A stretch of DNA of 64,000 nucleotides from Acetobacter orientalis (GCF_000963965.1 NZ_BAMX01000024.1:186001-250000), one strand, 5' to 3'. Shown: positions 24,170-33,759, counted from the stretch's first letter. Made by a program: numbers and translations. The notes: generated by a model not told the origin, from the sequence alone.

Positions 24170-25591
24170 ATAAGGCATACATAAACGCGCCGCTGCATCT
24201 CTTATTTTGATAAGAGGCGAGCGTTTATCAAGGTCATGGTGCGTTAAGCGGCTATGGCGGTGCGTGTCCATAAAGTCATCTAATCTGGTGGCTAGCTCAG
24301 TGTTATAAACTTCCATATTGATTTCAAAATTTAGTCGTAGGCTTCTAATATCTAGGTTAGAACTCCCTACAAATGCCCATGCACGGTCAACAACCATAAG
24401 TTTGGAGTGGTTAAAAGGTGGGTCAACAAGCCATACCCTTACCCCCGCATTGAGAAGTGGGGAGATATTGGCAGCACAAGCCCAATCTAGTGGTGGGTGG
24501 TTACTTTTTTTGGGAATGAGAATATCAACCATTACGCCACGCAGGGCCGCCAGAGCGAGCTCTGACATAACGCGAGACCCCGGTATGAAATAGGGTGTCA
24601 TAATACGTACCTGTTTACGCGCCAGAGTTATGGCTTGCAGTAGTGTAAACTCTATTTTTTCTAAATCTGTATCAGGGCCTGCGGTAACAATACGCGCTAA
24701 GGCATTACCTTTTGCGTCATGCTCTTGAAAATAAATGTCCCCTGTTAAGGTTTCATGAGCAGAGAAAAACCAGTCCCACGCTATGGCTTCAGCTAGTTGG
24801 CGTACTATGGGGCCTTCAACCTTAAAGTGTGTGTCTGAAACTGGGTTGGCAGGTTTTTGGGAAACCAAATTCTCATCGGCAATATTCAGGCCGCCCATAA
24901 AACCAGTTTTGCCATCAATAACCAAAATTTTGCGGTGGTTGCGTAAATTAATGAAAGGCATGCGCCAAGGCAGCAGAGAGTGCATGAACCGTGCGCATGG
25001 CACCCCTTCCCGCTTTAGGCGCTTGTAGGTTTCAGAAATAAAATAACCACTCCCCACCCCATCTACTAAAACACGCACCTGTATGCCACGCCGGTGTGCT
25101 GCGGCCAGTTTTTCAATAAAAAGCCCACCTATTGTGTCGTTACGAAAAATATAAGAGCAAATCAGAATGCTTTTTTCGGCTTGCTCAATAGCTTCAAGCA
25201 TAAGTGGGTATGCCCCATCTCCATCGTGCAGGCATTGTATGGTGTTACTGCCAACCAATGGGCGGCTCGTGAGTTTGCTAACCATAAGAGCCAAGGGGGC
25301 AAATTGCCCATCAAGTTCACGGTTCCAAGATGACGCTTGGGTAGATGACGTGCGATAGGGAGAGCGCCCACTAATAAGTTTTTTAGCAAGCCTGCGCACA
25401 CGGTTGATGCCAAACATTAAGTAGAGAATTGTGCCCAATGCCGGCATAAGCACGCAAATACCAATCCAGCCTATAGCAGAAGCGGTGTTGCGCTTGGTGA
25501 GTAAAATATGCAGAGAAACAGTTGATACAAGAATAAACCGTATGATTGTTACTGTCAGAAATGGCAGTTGTGGCAAAATATCAAACGGCAT
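24164..25591 (-). CDS. cls: Cardiolipin synthase (phospholipase D family)
   Basis: 475 residues from ATG 25591, giving the usual Cls layout. Two N-terminal membrane helices (about 8-60) are followed by two phospholipase-D HKD motifs: NHRKILVIDGKTGFMGG and NHSKLMVVDRAWAFVGSSN. It joins two phosphatidylglycerol molecules into cardiolipin at the inner membrane. An ATG at 25651 would extend the protein by 20 residues but has no ribosome-binding site and overlaps yraN. The start lies only 37 bases from the divergent yraN start. Confidence 0.92.
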   Translation of the reverse strand: MPFDILPQLPFLTVTIIRFILVSTVSLHILLTKRNTASAIGWIGICVLMPALGTILYLMFGINRVRRLAKKLISGRSPYRTSSTQASSWNRELDGQFAPLALMVSKLTSRPLVGSNTIQCLHDGDGAYPLMLEAIEQAEKSILICSYIFRNDTIGGLFIEKLAAAHRRGIQVRVLVDGVGSGYFISETYKRLKREGVPCARFMHSLLPWRMPFINLRNHRKILVIDGKTGFMGGLNIADENLVSQKPANPVSDTHFKVEGPIVRQLAEAIAWDWFFSAHETLTGDIYFQEHDAKGNALARIVTAGPDTDLEKIEFTLLQAITLARKQVRIMTPYFIPGSRVMSELALAALRGVMVDILIPKKSNHPPLDWACAANISPLLNAGVRVWLVDPPFNHSKLMVVDRAWAFVGSSNLDIRSLRLNFEINMEVYNTELATRLDDFMDTHRHSRLTHHDLDKRSPLIKIRDAAARLCMPYL

Positions 25592-25628
25592 GGTCTGAGA
25601 TATATCCAAAAATAGGAAGGGCTTGTTG

Positions 25629-26039
25629 ATGTTCTTTGGCAAAAATATCATGCAACAAGAGCGTATTAAAGCTCAACGAAAAGTACGTGGTGCCCGTTCC
25701 TATCAAGTAGGGATAGATGCAGAAAAATTAGCAAAAGAAGAACTGCAAAGAACAGGTTGGACGATTTTACTGGAAAGAGCCAAAACCCGCCGAGGGGAAA
25801 TAGACTTGGTGGCGTACAAAGGTACGCTTCTGTGTTTTTTTGAAGTAAAAAAACGTAAAACGACAGGCGAGGCTTTGGCATGTTTGTTGCCAGCGCAACA
25901 AAGCCGTTTATACCGTGCAGCAGAATGTTTGCTCGCAACTCACCCAGCGTGGAGTTTTGAGGAAATGCGTTTTGATTTAATAGGATTTGACGAGAATAAT
26001 ACGTGTATCTGGTTGGAAGATATTTTGCGTATTACGTGA
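25629..26039 (+). CDS. YraN family (UPF0102) nuclease-fold protein
   Basis: 136 residues from ATG 25629, with AGGAAGG 8 bases upstream. It has the restriction-endonuclease-like core: an N-terminal GIDAEKLAKEEL helix, then RRGEIDLVAYKGTLLCFFEVKKRK, the E-x-D...E-V-K catalytic pattern. YraN/UPF0102 proteins are widespread. They are often near DNA uptake or rsmI genes, but their role is not established. In this window it stands alone. Confidence 0.85.
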   Translation: MFFGKNIMQQERIKAQRKVRGARSYQVGIDAEKLAKEELQRTGWTILLERAKTRRGEIDLVAYKGTLLCFFEVKKRKTTGEALACLLPAQQSRLYRAAECLLATHPAWSFEEMRFDLIGFDENNTCIWLEDILRIT

Positions 26040-26058
26040 GACTATGCAGTTTAAAAGT

Positions 26059-26105
26059 TATAGAAAGTCTTTGTCGTAAAGACTGTACGGCAAAGGCTTT
26101 CTATA
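26059..26105. terminator. Long hairpin between convergent yraN and the histidine-rich gene
   Basis: TATAGAAAGTCTTTGTCG (26059-26076) pairs with CGGCAAAGGCTTTCTATA (26088-26105), 18 bp with two G-U pairs. On the minus strand it is followed by ACTTTTAAA, a short U-run. Confidence 0.65.
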
Positions 26106-26117
26106 AAACCTGTAGCA

Positions 26118-26420
26118 TTAAGTGCGGTGGCGTTTCACTGCGTGCGGAGTAGCATGTTTTGCATGGTAAGAGACAAGCCGAACCATGCCATGGGCAGGTT
26201 TTGCACGCGCAACTACGGTCACATGATGTGCGTTATGAGCAGTACGGAAACTATGCCGTACAGGCACCACTGGTGGTGCTGCGGTCAAGGCTGCAAATGT
26301 AAGCTTGCTGGCTTCGAGGTCAGAAATAACACGCTCAGCATGAGCTGAGGTACCAGAAAGAGCGGCAACACTGCTCACCCCAACCAACGTGAGAACGCAC
26401 CGCATAAGCCGAGGCCGCAT
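26118..26420 (-). CDS. Small secreted histidine-rich protein of unknown function
   Basis: 100 residues from ATG 26420, with AGGAAAG 6 bases upstream. A clear signal peptide (RPRLMR, hydrophobic core, SAHA|ER near residue 28) predicts a periplasmic or secreted product. The mature part is short and basic, and has many histidines (HNAHHVTV, YHAKHATPHAVKRHRT). That could mean metal binding, but no family is recognised. It follows grxD on the same strand at a distance of about 75 bases. Confidence 0.6.
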   Translation of the reverse strand: MRPRLMRCVLTLVGVSSVAALSGTSAHAERVISDLEASKLTFAALTAAPPVVPVRHSFRTAHNAHHVTVVARAKPAHGMVRLVSYHAKHATPHAVKRHRT

Positions 26421-26494
26421 ACCAACTTTCCTAACCGCATTATTAAGTCTCAGGTAGACTACACAGCCCACCTGAGAACTGACAACTTAAAAAA

Positions 26495-26833
26495 TCAAGA
26501 TTCAGCGTGTGTTGGAATATTTTTTTCTTTCAGGAGAGTTTGCAACTCACCTGACTGGAACATTTCCATAACAATATCACACCCACCAATGAACTCACCT
26601 TTGATGTAAAGCTGAGGAATTGTAGGCCAGTTAGAGAAGTCTTTGATGCCCTGACGAATGGCGGGGTCTGCCAATACGTTAATGGCTTTGAAAGGAACGC
26701 CAACATGCGAGAGAATTTGCACAACGCGTGCAGAAAATCCGCACTGCGGGAAATCAGCATCGCCTTTCATGAAAAGCACAACAGGGTTTGTATCAATTTC
26801 GTTCTGAATGAGCTGTTTTGCAGTATCAGACAT
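26495..26833 (-). CDS. grxD: Monothiol glutaredoxin Grx4 type
   Basis: 112 residues. It has the monothiol active site CGFS (C31-S34) after FMKGDADFPQ, followed by WPTIPQLYIKGEFIGGCDI, the glutathione-binding part of the class II monothiol fold. These proteins bind a 2Fe-2S cluster together with glutathione and BolA partners and deliver it in iron-sulfur assembly. The bolA-family gene lies 29 bases upstream, matching a physical partnership known in other bacteria. Confidence 0.97.
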   Translation of the reverse strand: MSDTAKQLIQNEIDTNPVVLFMKGDADFPQCGFSARVVQILSHVGVPFKAINVLADPAIRQGIKDFSNWPTIPQLYIKGEFIGGCDIVMEMFQSGELQTLLKEKNIPTHAES

Positions 26834-26862
26834 CGTGTTTACTCCTTTACGAGCGTAAAAAA

Positions 26863-27093
26863 TCAGGGTGCTGAGGTTTGCAGAGCAAGAGCATGCAGTT
26901 TGCCACCCATGTGCCCCTGCAACGCCTGATAAACCAGTTGGTGCTGTTTAACTCGCGTAAGCCCTTTAAAGGCATTGCTGGTAATGGCGCACGAATAATG
27001 GTCGCTATCACCAGCAAGATCAGTGATCTTGATCTGAGCATCAGGGAATGCCTCCCGCAGGTAGTTTTCAAGCTCAGAAACAGACATTGCCAT
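26863..27093 (-). CDS. BolA family protein
   Basis: 76 residues from ATG 27093 with GGAG 9 bases upstream. The BolA fold elements are visible: LENYLREAFPDAQIKITDLAGDSDHYSCAI, then GLTRVKQHQLVYQALQGHMGGKLHALALQT. The conserved histidine and the H-x-L-V-Y and GxLHALAL blocks fit the small IbaG/BolA2 type. Partner of monothiol glutaredoxin in iron-sulfur trafficking. It lies between purL and grxD, a widespread alphaproteobacterial arrangement. Confidence 0.92.
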   Translation of the reverse strand: MAMSVSELENYLREAFPDAQIKITDLAGDSDHYSCAITSNAFKGLTRVKQHQLVYQALQGHMGGKLHALALQTSAP

Positions 27094-27116
27094 AGATTCA
27101 GGCTCCGGTTCAGAAT

Positions 27117-29315
27117 TTAGCGCGCCATGAGCGTCGGGAAAAACGCATCATGTGCTGTAGTAAGGCGAGCAGCTGATATGGTGACACCGCTTGGCAAAAT
27201 CAAATCACTTCCGCCAGATCTACCCAGAATTCGGGCTGGTACACCGTTCTTTTGTGCGTCTGCACAGAAAGCAGCACCGTCTTTAACGCACACAAGATAG
27301 CGCGCCTGATCTTCGCCAAACCAGAAAGCTTCAGGACGAATGCCTGATGTGGGGCTTTCAAGTTCACACCCAACCCGGCTTGCCATAACCATTTCAGCCA
27401 CGGCAACGAGAATGCCACCATCTGCAATGTCATGACAGGCTCTGACCGTGCCATCCAGAATGGCATTGCGTACAAAGTCGCCGTTACGTTTTTCGGTAGC
27501 CAGATCAACAGAAGGAGGAGCCCCCTCTTCACGGCCCAGAATTTCACGCAACCAGATAGATTGGCCGAGTTCCCCTTTGGTTTCACCTACTAGCACTAGG
27601 TCAGAAGCCTCTGCCATGCCAAGGCCGACAGCCTTAGTAACATCTTCCAACACACCAAGCGCCCCAATTGCGGGCGTGGGTAGAATAGCTCTGGTTGACC
27701 CGTCTGGCTGGCGTGTCTCGTTATAGAGAGACACGTTGCCACTCACGACCGGAAAGTCGAGTACGCGGCACGCTTCGCCCATACCCTCAATGGCGGCAAC
27801 AAACTGCCCCATAATTTCAGGTTTTTCTGGGTTGCCAAAGTTCAGGTTATCCGTCACCGCAAGGGGGCGTGCGCCGGTTGCGGTAATATTGCGCCAAGCT
27901 TCGGCAACGGCTTGTGCACCACCTGTTTTAGGGTCTGCCTGACAATAACGTGGTGTGCAGTCTGTGGTCAGAGCCAAGCCGAGCGAAGTGTCTTCAATCT
28001 TGACAATGGCTGCATCTGCCGCACCCGGCCGGCGCACGGTTTGCCCGCCTACTGTGCTGTCATACTGGTTCCAAACCCAAGCGCGAGAGGCAAGGTCTGG
28101 TGAGCCAACAAGTTTAAGCAGCATGGCATCAAGAGAGAGCGGTGCGTGTATATCTTCTACCGGGCCGGGTACAACAGGTGTTGCCGCCGGACGGTCGTAG
28201 ATAGGCGCTTGCTCTGCCAATGGGTCAAGCGGAATATCAGCTTCAACCTGGCCTTTATGCTTAACAACAATATGGCCGGTATCTGTTAAGTGACCGATAA
28301 TTGCAAAATCAAGTTCCCATTTCTCAAAGATCTTGCGTGCAATTTCTGTACGGTCGGGTTTGAGCACCATGAGCATGCGCTCTTGGCTTTCAGACAGCAT
28401 CATTTCATAGGCTGTCATACCGGGTTCGCGTTGCGGTACAGCGTCTAGGTCTAGCTCAATACCAACGCCGCCCTTGCCTGCCATCTCAACTGAGGATGAG
28501 GTAAGGCCGGCAGCCCCCATGTCCTGAATGGCGACAATGGCATCGGTTGCCATCAACTCCAGACAGGCTTCAATCAGCAGTTTTTCAATGAAGGGGTCGC
28601 CCACCTGCACCGTTGGGCGTTTGGCAAGCGCGTGCTCATCAAACTCAGCAGAAGACATGGTGGCACCATGAATGCCATCACGCCCCGTTCTGGAGCCCAC
28701 ATAAACAACCGGGTTGCCAATACCTGCCGCAGCGGAGAGGAAAATGCGGTCTTTGCGGGCAATGCCCACAGTCATGGCATTAACGAGAGGGTTACCGTCA
28801 TAAGCCGGGTGGAAATTAATTTCACCACCTACTGTGGGTACACCAACGCAGTTACCGTATCCGCCAATGCCACGCACAACACCATCAATAATCTGGCGGG
28901 TTCTTGGTGTTTCCGGGCTGCCAAAGCGCAGGGCATTCAGGTTTGCTACAGGGCGTGCTCCCATTGTGAACACGTCACGCAGAATACCGCCCACACCAGT
29001 GGCTGCCCCTTGATAGGGCTCAATAAAGGAGGGATGGTTGTGGCTTTCCATCTTGAAGATGGCAGCATACCCTTCACCAATATCAACAACCCCAGCATTT
29101 TCACCAGGGCCATGGATAACCCAAGGAGCTGTGGTTGGGAGTGTTTTTAACCACTTACGGGAAGATTTGTAGGAACAATGCTCAGACCACATGACAGAAA
29201 ACACGCCGAGTTCTGTCAGGCTGGGTGTGCGGCCCATAATGGCAACTACACGAGCGTATTCTTCTGATGTTAGGCCAAACTCACGGGCCAGTGCTTCATC
29301 AACACTCTTTTTCAC
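27117..29315 (-). CDS. purL: Phosphoribosylformylglycinamidine synthase subunit PurL
   Basis: 732 residues, the small PurL type that works with separate PurS and PurQ. It contains [34 protein letters not shown], the [17 protein letters not shown] region and a late [15 protein letters not shown] block. It uses ATP and ammonia from PurQ to convert FGAR to FGAM. The start is GTG, overlapping the purQ stop at 29312-29315, so the two are tightly coupled. Confidence 0.97.
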   Translation of the reverse strand: MKKSVDEALAREFGLTSEEYARVVAIMGRTPSLTELGVFSVMWSEHCSYKSSRKWLKTLPTTAPWVIHGPGENAGVVDIGEGYAAIFKMESHNHPSFIEPYQGAATGVGGILRDVFTMGARPVANLNALRFGSPETPRTRQIIDGVVRGIGGYGNCVGVPTVGGEINFHPAYDGNPLVNAMTVGIARKDRIFLSAAAGIGNPVVYVGSRTGRDGIHGATMSSAEFDEHALAKRPTVQVGDPFIEKLLIEACLELMATDAIVAIQDMGAAGLTSSSVEMAGKGGVGIELDLDAVPQREPGMTAYEMMLSESQERMLMVLKPDRTEIARKIFEKWELDFAIIGHLTDTGHIVVKHKGQVEADIPLDPLAEQAPIYDRPAATPVVPGPVEDIHAPLSLDAMLLKLVGSPDLASRAWVWNQYDSTVGGQTVRRPGAADAAIVKIEDTSLGLALTTDCTPRYCQADPKTGGAQAVAEAWRNITATGARPLAVTDNLNFGNPEKPEIMGQFVAAIEGMGEACRVLDFPVVSGNVSLYNETRQPDGSTRAILPTPAIGALGVLEDVTKAVGLGMAEASDLVLVGETKGELGQSIWLREILGREEGAPPSVDLATEKRNGDFVRNAILDGTVRACHDIADGGILVAVAEMVMASRVGCELESPTSGIRPEAFWFGEDQARYLVCVKDGAAFCADAQKNGVPARILGRSGGSDLILPSGVTISAARLTTAHDAFFPTLMAR

Positions 29316-30013
29316 TGGACAATTGCCTCCACCAGACCTTCAAACAACGGCAGGCCATCTACCCCACCCATTAGAGGGTCAACCAAGTCTTCCGGGTGAG
29401 GCATCATGCCGCAAATACGGGTGTTTTCACTCAAAATGCCCGCAATGCTGTTCACGCTGCCATTGGGGTTGCTGCTGGTATCATCAGCTTGAACCTGCCC
29501 AGTGGGTGAAGCGTAGCGGAAAGCCACCAGCCCCTCGCCTTCCAAACGGGCAAGTGTTTGGCTGTCTGCTGTAAAATTACCATCGCCATGGGCAAGCGGT
29601 GTGCGGAATGTCGCCCCTTTTTCCCACTTATGGGTAAAGGGTGTGTCTGAGCGTTCAACGCGTAGGGTGCAGTCTTGAGACAGAAAGCGCAGGTTTGCGT
29701 TGCGCAAGAGCGCGCCAGGCAATAGGCCTGTTTCTGTCAAAATCTGAAAACCGTTGCACACGCCAAGAATATGGCCACCCTTTTGGGCAAAGGCCCGAAT
29801 GGCCGCCATAATGGGAGAGTGCGCGGCCATGGCACCGCACCTTAGGTAGTCACCGTAGCTAAAGCCGCCGGGCAATACGACAAGGTCAACATCGGGCAGG
29901 TCAGTGTCCCGATGCCAAAGCATGGTAGGGGTTTTTCCGGTAACCCGTTTGAGGGCGATCGCCATATCGCGCTCACGGTTCGTTCCCGGAAAAACGACAA
30001 TCGCTGATTTCAT
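29312..30013 (-). CDS. purQ: Phosphoribosylformylglycinamidine synthase glutaminase subunit PurQ
   Basis: 233 residues, a class I glutamine amidotransferase. The catalytic cysteine C86 lies in GVCNGFQIL, and the His-Glu pair lies in [10 protein letters not shown]. It hydrolyses glutamine and channels ammonia to PurL. Its ATG overlaps the stop of the Rap1a-like gene (30010-30013), so the inserted gene is translationally linked to it. Confidence 0.97.
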   Translation of the reverse strand: MKSAIVVFPGTNRERDMAIALKRVTGKTPTMLWHRDTDLPDVDLVVLPGGFSYGDYLRCGAMAAHSPIMAAIRAFAQKGGHILGVCNGFQILTETGLLPGALLRNANLRFLSQDCTLRVERSDTPFTHKWEKGATFRTPLAHGDGNFTADSQTLARLEGEGLVAFRYASPTGQVQADDTSSNPNGSVNSIAGILSENTRICGMMPHPEDLVDPLMGGVDGLPLFEGLVEAIVQ

Positions 30014-30384
30014 TTTTTGGCACTACACGGGTAAGAGTCATGTAAGGCACGGAAGACGCTTTCGCCAACCGGTTTTGACAGGCTGTCAGAGTGGTCTTTA
30101 AGCCATGCGACAACCTTGCCACGCATGGCAGACGCAGTTTCTGTGGTAGGAACACAAAAGCCTGCGGGGGCAGCAGCATCACCCTCGTTCTTGTCGTTAA
30201 TTTTAGCGAGGGCACCGGCATCGGCTACGCCGGTAATATAGGCATCGCAGATGCTGGCCCCTGCAGGTTTTGAGCAAATGCGTGCAAAATTACCCGTTTG
30301 CAGCGGTGAAATACGCTGCGCATGCACTAAACCAGTGGGTACGAGTAGCGCTGTGCCCAGAGCAAAAAGGGCTGCGCGTTTCAT
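30010..30384 (-). CDS. Rap1a/Tai-like small secreted protein inside the pur operon
   Basis: 124 residues. The signal peptide ends near A22 (VHA|QR). The mature part has four cysteines (C37, C46, C77, C120) and the layout ARICSKP...[12 protein letters not shown]...FCVP...[12 protein letters not shown]...[11 protein letters not shown] associate this with the Rap1a/Tai immunity-protein fold, some of whose members neutralise periplasmic amidase effectors. Many relatives stand alone with no known toxin. Both ends overlap neighbours by ATGA: purS stop at 30381-30384 and purQ start at 30010-30013. It is therefore translated as part of the purS-purQ-purL unit. No partner toxin or type VI gene is present in the window. 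Confidence 0.7.
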   Translation of the reverse strand: MKRAALFALGTALLVPTGLVHAQRISPLQTGNFARICSKPAGASICDAYITGVADAGALAKINDKNEGDAAAPAGFCVPTTETASAMRGKVVAWLKDHSDSLSKPVGESVFRALHDSYPCSAKK

Positions 30385-30623
30385 GCTAAAACCTCAACGC
30401 TAAAGTCCTCAATAACCATATTGGCCAATAGGTTACTGGCCATCTTTTCAGCTTGTTTGGTAACAGCTGCACGGTCAGTACCAGCTACGTCTAGCTCGAT
30501 AATTTTACCAACACGGACATCACTGACACCGGGAAAACCAAGGGTCTGCAAGGCATGGTCAATGGCTTTACCCTGGGGGTCGAGTACGCCTTCCTTGAGC
30601 ATGACGGTTACACGCACCTTCAT
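30381..30623 (-). CDS. purS: Phosphoribosylformylglycinamidine synthase subunit PurS
   Basis: 80 residues from ATG 30623, with AGGAAG 8 bases upstream. It matches PurS: MKVRVTVMLKEGVLDPQGKAI, then GFPGVSDVRVGKIIELD and the C-terminal MASNLLANMVIEDFSVEVL. It assembles PurL with PurQ. Its stop overlaps the start of the secreted Rap1a-like gene. Confidence 0.96.
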   Translation of the reverse strand: MKVRVTVMLKEGVLDPQGKAIDHALQTLGFPGVSDVRVGKIIELDVAGTDRAAVTKQAEKMASNLLANMVIEDFSVEVLA

Positions 30624-30658
30624 AGATAGAACTTCCTGTTTGCTGCTACGGGTCAAGA

Positions 30659-31426
30659 TTAAACGGGGGTGTCCGTGGGTTTGTGCTCAGTGCTATTGCC
30701 TTCTTCAAGCAAAATACCAAGGCGCCGCGCCACTTCCTGATAGGCTTCTTTTACGCTGCCCATGTCACGCCGAAAGCGGTCTTTATCCAGCTTTTCGTTG
30801 GTCTGTGTATCCCACAGGCGGCAATTGTCGGGCGAGATTTCATCTGCAAGGACAATGCGCATGTCCTCACCTTCCCAAGCGCGGCCAAATTCGAGCTTAA
30901 AGTCAACAAGCTGGATACCAATGCCTGCAAACAGGCCGCACAGGAAGTCATTCACCCGCATGGCAAGACCGGTCATTTCCTCAAGGTCGTGCGGGCAAGC
31001 CCAACCAAAGGCAATAATGTGATCTTCAGAGACGAGTGGGTCATTCAGCGCATCATTTTTGTAGTAAAATTCTACAATGCTGCGTGGTAGGCGCTTGCCT
31101 TCTTCAATGCCAAAACGTTTGGCAATGCTGCCAGCCGCAATGTTGCGCACAACCACCTCAAGAGGGATAATCTCGACCTCTTTAACCAACTGCTCGCGCA
31201 TATTGATACGGCGAATAAAATGCGTGGGAATGCCAATTTCTTGCAGGCGGAGCATCAGGTGTTCGCTGATGCGGTTGTTCAGGACGCCTTTGCCAGTAAT
31301 GACGCCGCTTTTGGCACCGTTGCCAGCAGTAGCATCGTCTTTAAAGTACTGAACAATTGTGCCCGGTTCTGGGCCTTCAAAAAGGATTTTAGCCTTACCT
31401 TCGTAAAGCTGGCGGCGACGGGCCAT
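30659..31426 (-). CDS. purC: SAICAR synthase
   Basis: 255 residues from the second of two close ATG codons (31426); GGTAAGG lies 6 bases before it and [14 protein letters not shown] is the usual beginning. It has [15 protein letters not shown], the [10 protein letters not shown] element, DFKLEFG and [14 protein letters not shown]. It joins aspartate to CAIR in purine synthesis. It lies between purB and purS; the 126-base gap to purB holds two hairpins (31451-31506). Confidence 0.97.
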   Translation of the reverse strand: MARRRQLYEGKAKILFEGPEPGTIVQYFKDDATAGNGAKSGVITGKGVLNNRISEHLMLRLQEIGIPTHFIRRINMREQLVKEVEIIPLEVVVRNIAAGSIAKRFGIEEGKRLPRSIVEFYYKNDALNDPLVSEDHIIAFGWACPHDLEEMTGLAMRVNDFLCGLFAGIGIQLVDFKLEFGRAWEGEDMRIVLADEISPDNCRLWDTQTNEKLDKDRFRRDMGSVKEAYQEVARRLGILLEEGNSTEHKPTDTPV

Positions 31427-31450
31427 GGGCATCCTTACCTGTCTTGCTAG

Positions 31451-31506
31451 AAACCGATCCCTGCTCGGTTTAGCCAAGAAGGCTTTATGCGACCTTCTTG
31501 GCTAAA
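31451..31506 (-). repeat. Tandem hairpins in the purB-purC gap
   Basis: TTTAGCCAAGAAGG (31469-31482) pairs perfectly with CCTTCTTGGCTAAA (31493-31506), a 14-bp stem. AAACCGA (31451-31457) pairs with TCGGTTT (31465-31471). The two stems share three bases, so they compete. Neither is followed by a U-run, so plain intrinsic termination is unlikely. Confidence 0.6.
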
Positions 31507-31552
31507 AAACAATAATAGCAGGGTTATGGGTACGAAGAAATAGGGCAGCGCG

Positions 31553-32902
31553 TTACTGCGCGGGGCCTGCTTCTCCAAAAACTTTCTCATAAAGCGTATC
31601 AATGGCTTTAAGGTGCTGCCGGCTATCCATGGCAGCGTCCAGCACATCAGCTGGCACGCGACCAGAAATTTCGGGGTCGAGGGCCAGATTTTCCCGGAAA
31701 GTTTTCCCTTCTGGGGTGCCGAGCTTTGTCCATGTTGCCATCGCGTTGCGTTGCACAATCCGGTAGGCATCTTCTCTAGAAAGTCCTGCACGGGCCAGAG
31801 CCAGCAGAACCTCGCCTGAATGTACAACCCCGCCAAGGCTTTCAATATTAGCAGCCATGCGGTCTGGGTAAATGACCAGTTTGGTCATTAAGCCAGACAG
31901 GCGGGCCAGAGCAAAGTCCAGACCAATGGTCGCATCTGGGCAGATATTACGTTCGACAGAGGAGTGGCTGATATCACGCTCGTGCCAAAGCGCCACGTTT
32001 TCGAGTGCCGGAATGGCAGCAGAGCGCACGAGGCGCGCAAGGCCAGTCAAGTTTTCGGTCAGGACAGGGTTGCGTTTATGCGGCATGGCAGAAGACCCCT
32101 TTTGACCGGGGTGGAAGAATTCTTCAGCCTCGCGCACTTCTGAGCGCTGCAAATGGCGTATTTCTGTTGCCAGTCGTTCAATGCCGCTTGCAATAACAGC
32201 TAAGGTGCAGAAATAGGCCGCATGCCGGTCGCGCGGGATAACCTGCGTAGAAACTGGTTCTGCTTTTAAGCCGAGCCGTTCGGCCACAAAGCTTTCTACG
32301 CGCGGGTCTAGGTGGGCGTAAGTGCCAACCGCACCAGAAATGGCGCAGGTTGCAATTTCGGCCCGCGCGGCTTCAAGGCGGGTTTTGTTGCGTTCAAATT
32401 CGGCATAGTGCCCAGCAAGCTTCAGGCCGAACGATGTGGGCTCTGCATGGATACCGTGGCTGCGGCCAATGGTCAGGGTATATTTGTGCTCAAAAGCCCG
32501 GGCGCGTAGCGCACTCAGCACGTCTTCAAGGTCTTTCAAGAGCAGGTCTGTGGCCTGCACAAGCTGCACAGAAAGGCAGGTGTCCAGAATGTCAGATGAA
32601 GTCATGCCCAAATGCACAAAGCGGCTTTCGGGGCCTACTTTTTCAGCAAGCCATGTCAGGAAAGCAATCACATCGTGGCGGGTTTCAGCCTCAATCTCAT
32701 CAATACGGGCTAAATCCGCATCGGAGAAAGCAGCAAGTGCAGCATCACCTTTTTCACGGACAACTTGAGCTGCCTCTTTGGGAACCGCACCGTACTCGGC
32801 CATGGCTTCACAGGCCAGCGCTTCGATCTCGAACCAGATACGATAACGATTTTCGGGAGACCAAATAGCGGCCATAACAGGTCGGGTATAGCGCGGCACC
32901 AT
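31553..32902 (-). CDS. purB: Adenylosuccinate lyase
   Basis: 449 residues from ATG 32902. MVPRYTRP matches the common alphaproteobacterial PurB beginning and GAGGA lies 11 bases upstream. The fumarase-superfamily signature GSSAMPHKRNP is present, as are TSSDILDT and SHSSVERNI. It acts twice in purine synthesis, releasing fumarate from SAICAR and adenylosuccinate. First of the purB-purC-purS-purQ-purL run. Confidence 0.96.
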   Translation of the reverse strand: MVPRYTRPVMAAIWSPENRYRIWFEIEALACEAMAEYGAVPKEAAQVVREKGDAALAAFSDADLARIDEIEAETRHDVIAFLTWLAEKVGPESRFVHLGMTSSDILDTCLSVQLVQATDLLLKDLEDVLSALRARAFEHKYTLTIGRSHGIHAEPTSFGLKLAGHYAEFERNKTRLEAARAEIATCAISGAVGTYAHLDPRVESFVAERLGLKAEPVSTQVIPRDRHAAYFCTLAVIASGIERLATEIRHLQRSEVREAEEFFHPGQKGSSAMPHKRNPVLTENLTGLARLVRSAAIPALENVALWHERDISHSSVERNICPDATIGLDFALARLSGLMTKLVIYPDRMAANIESLGGVVHSGEVLLALARAGLSREDAYRIVQRNAMATWTKLGTPEGKTFRENLALDPEISGRVPADVLDAAMDSRQHLKAIDTLYEKVFGEAGPAQ

Positions 32903-33063
32903 AACGCGGCATTCCTCATAGCAAGCGGGATAATGCGGGCTTCTCTACCTGATTTCTGTTCTGGCGTCTGCCCGTGAATGAATAAAACTTTGACTTGCTC
33001 CCTACTTTGGGGGACTCGGTCAGGCATATTGTCTGCCAATAGGCACAGAGAATCGGGGGTTTC

Positions 33064-33675
33064 GTGCACAGTTTGCTTGAATCTTTTAGCCTGCAAGCGG
33101 TTATCGCCTTTCTGCAAGTTATCCTTATTGATGTAACTTTGGCGGGCGATAACGCGGTTGTTATTGGGCTGGTTGTTAAGTCGCTCTCTCCGTCCGACCG
33201 TCAGAAAGCAATTTTTGCGGGCATTGGCATTGCTGCCATTATCCGCATTTTGTTGGCGCTTGTGGCGGTTAAACTGCTTGCTGTTGTTGGGCTTACGCTG
33301 GCAGGTGGCCTGCTTTTGTTGTGGGTTTGCTGGAAAATGTACCGCGAACTCCGCGCAGAGCAGAGCGCAGAAGACGCAGGGCAAGCCACTCCTGGCAGTT
33401 TTGGTAAGGCCGTTTTTCGTATTCTGCTCGCAGACCTGTCTATGAGCCTTGATAACGTGTTAGCCGTTGCTGGTGCTGCGTCTGAGCACCCGGGCATTCT
33501 TGTTGCGGGTTTGGTGCTGTCTGTTTTGCTTATGGGAGTCGCTGCATCTTTTATTGCCCGCCTATTAGACCGGTATAAGTGGATTTCTTGGGTGGGTTTG
33601 CTGATCGTTTTTGCGGTAGCGATTGAGTTGATTGTAAAAGGTGGTGGAGAGGTTTGGGGGCACTTGCCGCACTAA
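33064..33675 (+). CDS. TerC/YjbE-family integral membrane protein
   Basis: 203 residues with about seven membrane segments, starting at GTG (33064) after a GGGGG stretch. It has the paired acidic motifs of the TerC family: DVTLAGDNAVVIG in helix 1 (D29, N30) and DLSMSLDNVLAVAGAA in a later helix. Members relate to tellurite resistance or export of manganese and similar metals; the ion for this one is unknown. It lies next to the lytic transglycosylase gene. No yybP-ykoY-type riboswitch pattern was recognisable upstream. Confidence 0.85.
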   Translation: MHSLLESFSLQAVIAFLQVILIDVTLAGDNAVVIGLVVKSLSPSDRQKAIFAGIGIAAIIRILLALVAVKLLAVVGLTLAGGLLLLWVCWKMYRELRAEQSAEDAGQATPGSFGKAVFRILLADLSMSLDNVLAVAGAASEHPGILVAGLVLSVLLMGVAASFIARLLDRYKWISWVGLLIVFAVAIELIVKGGGEVWGHLPH

Positions 33676-33759
33676 GGTAGCGTTCTGGGTGTTGCTTTGT
33701 GCTGGTAGTTTGTAAAACACGACTTGCCAGCGTTAGGCGGATGTCTAAACCTTGCTGTT

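Noticed and set aside
32903-33063. yybP-ykoY manganese riboswitch upstream of the TerC-family gene
   Set aside because: The conserved core sequence was not recognisable in this region.
32710-33384. Minus-strand ORF spanning the purB upstream region and TerC gene
   Set aside because: It overlaps the purB start and the TerC gene antisense; a lysine/asparagine-rich product with no family pattern.
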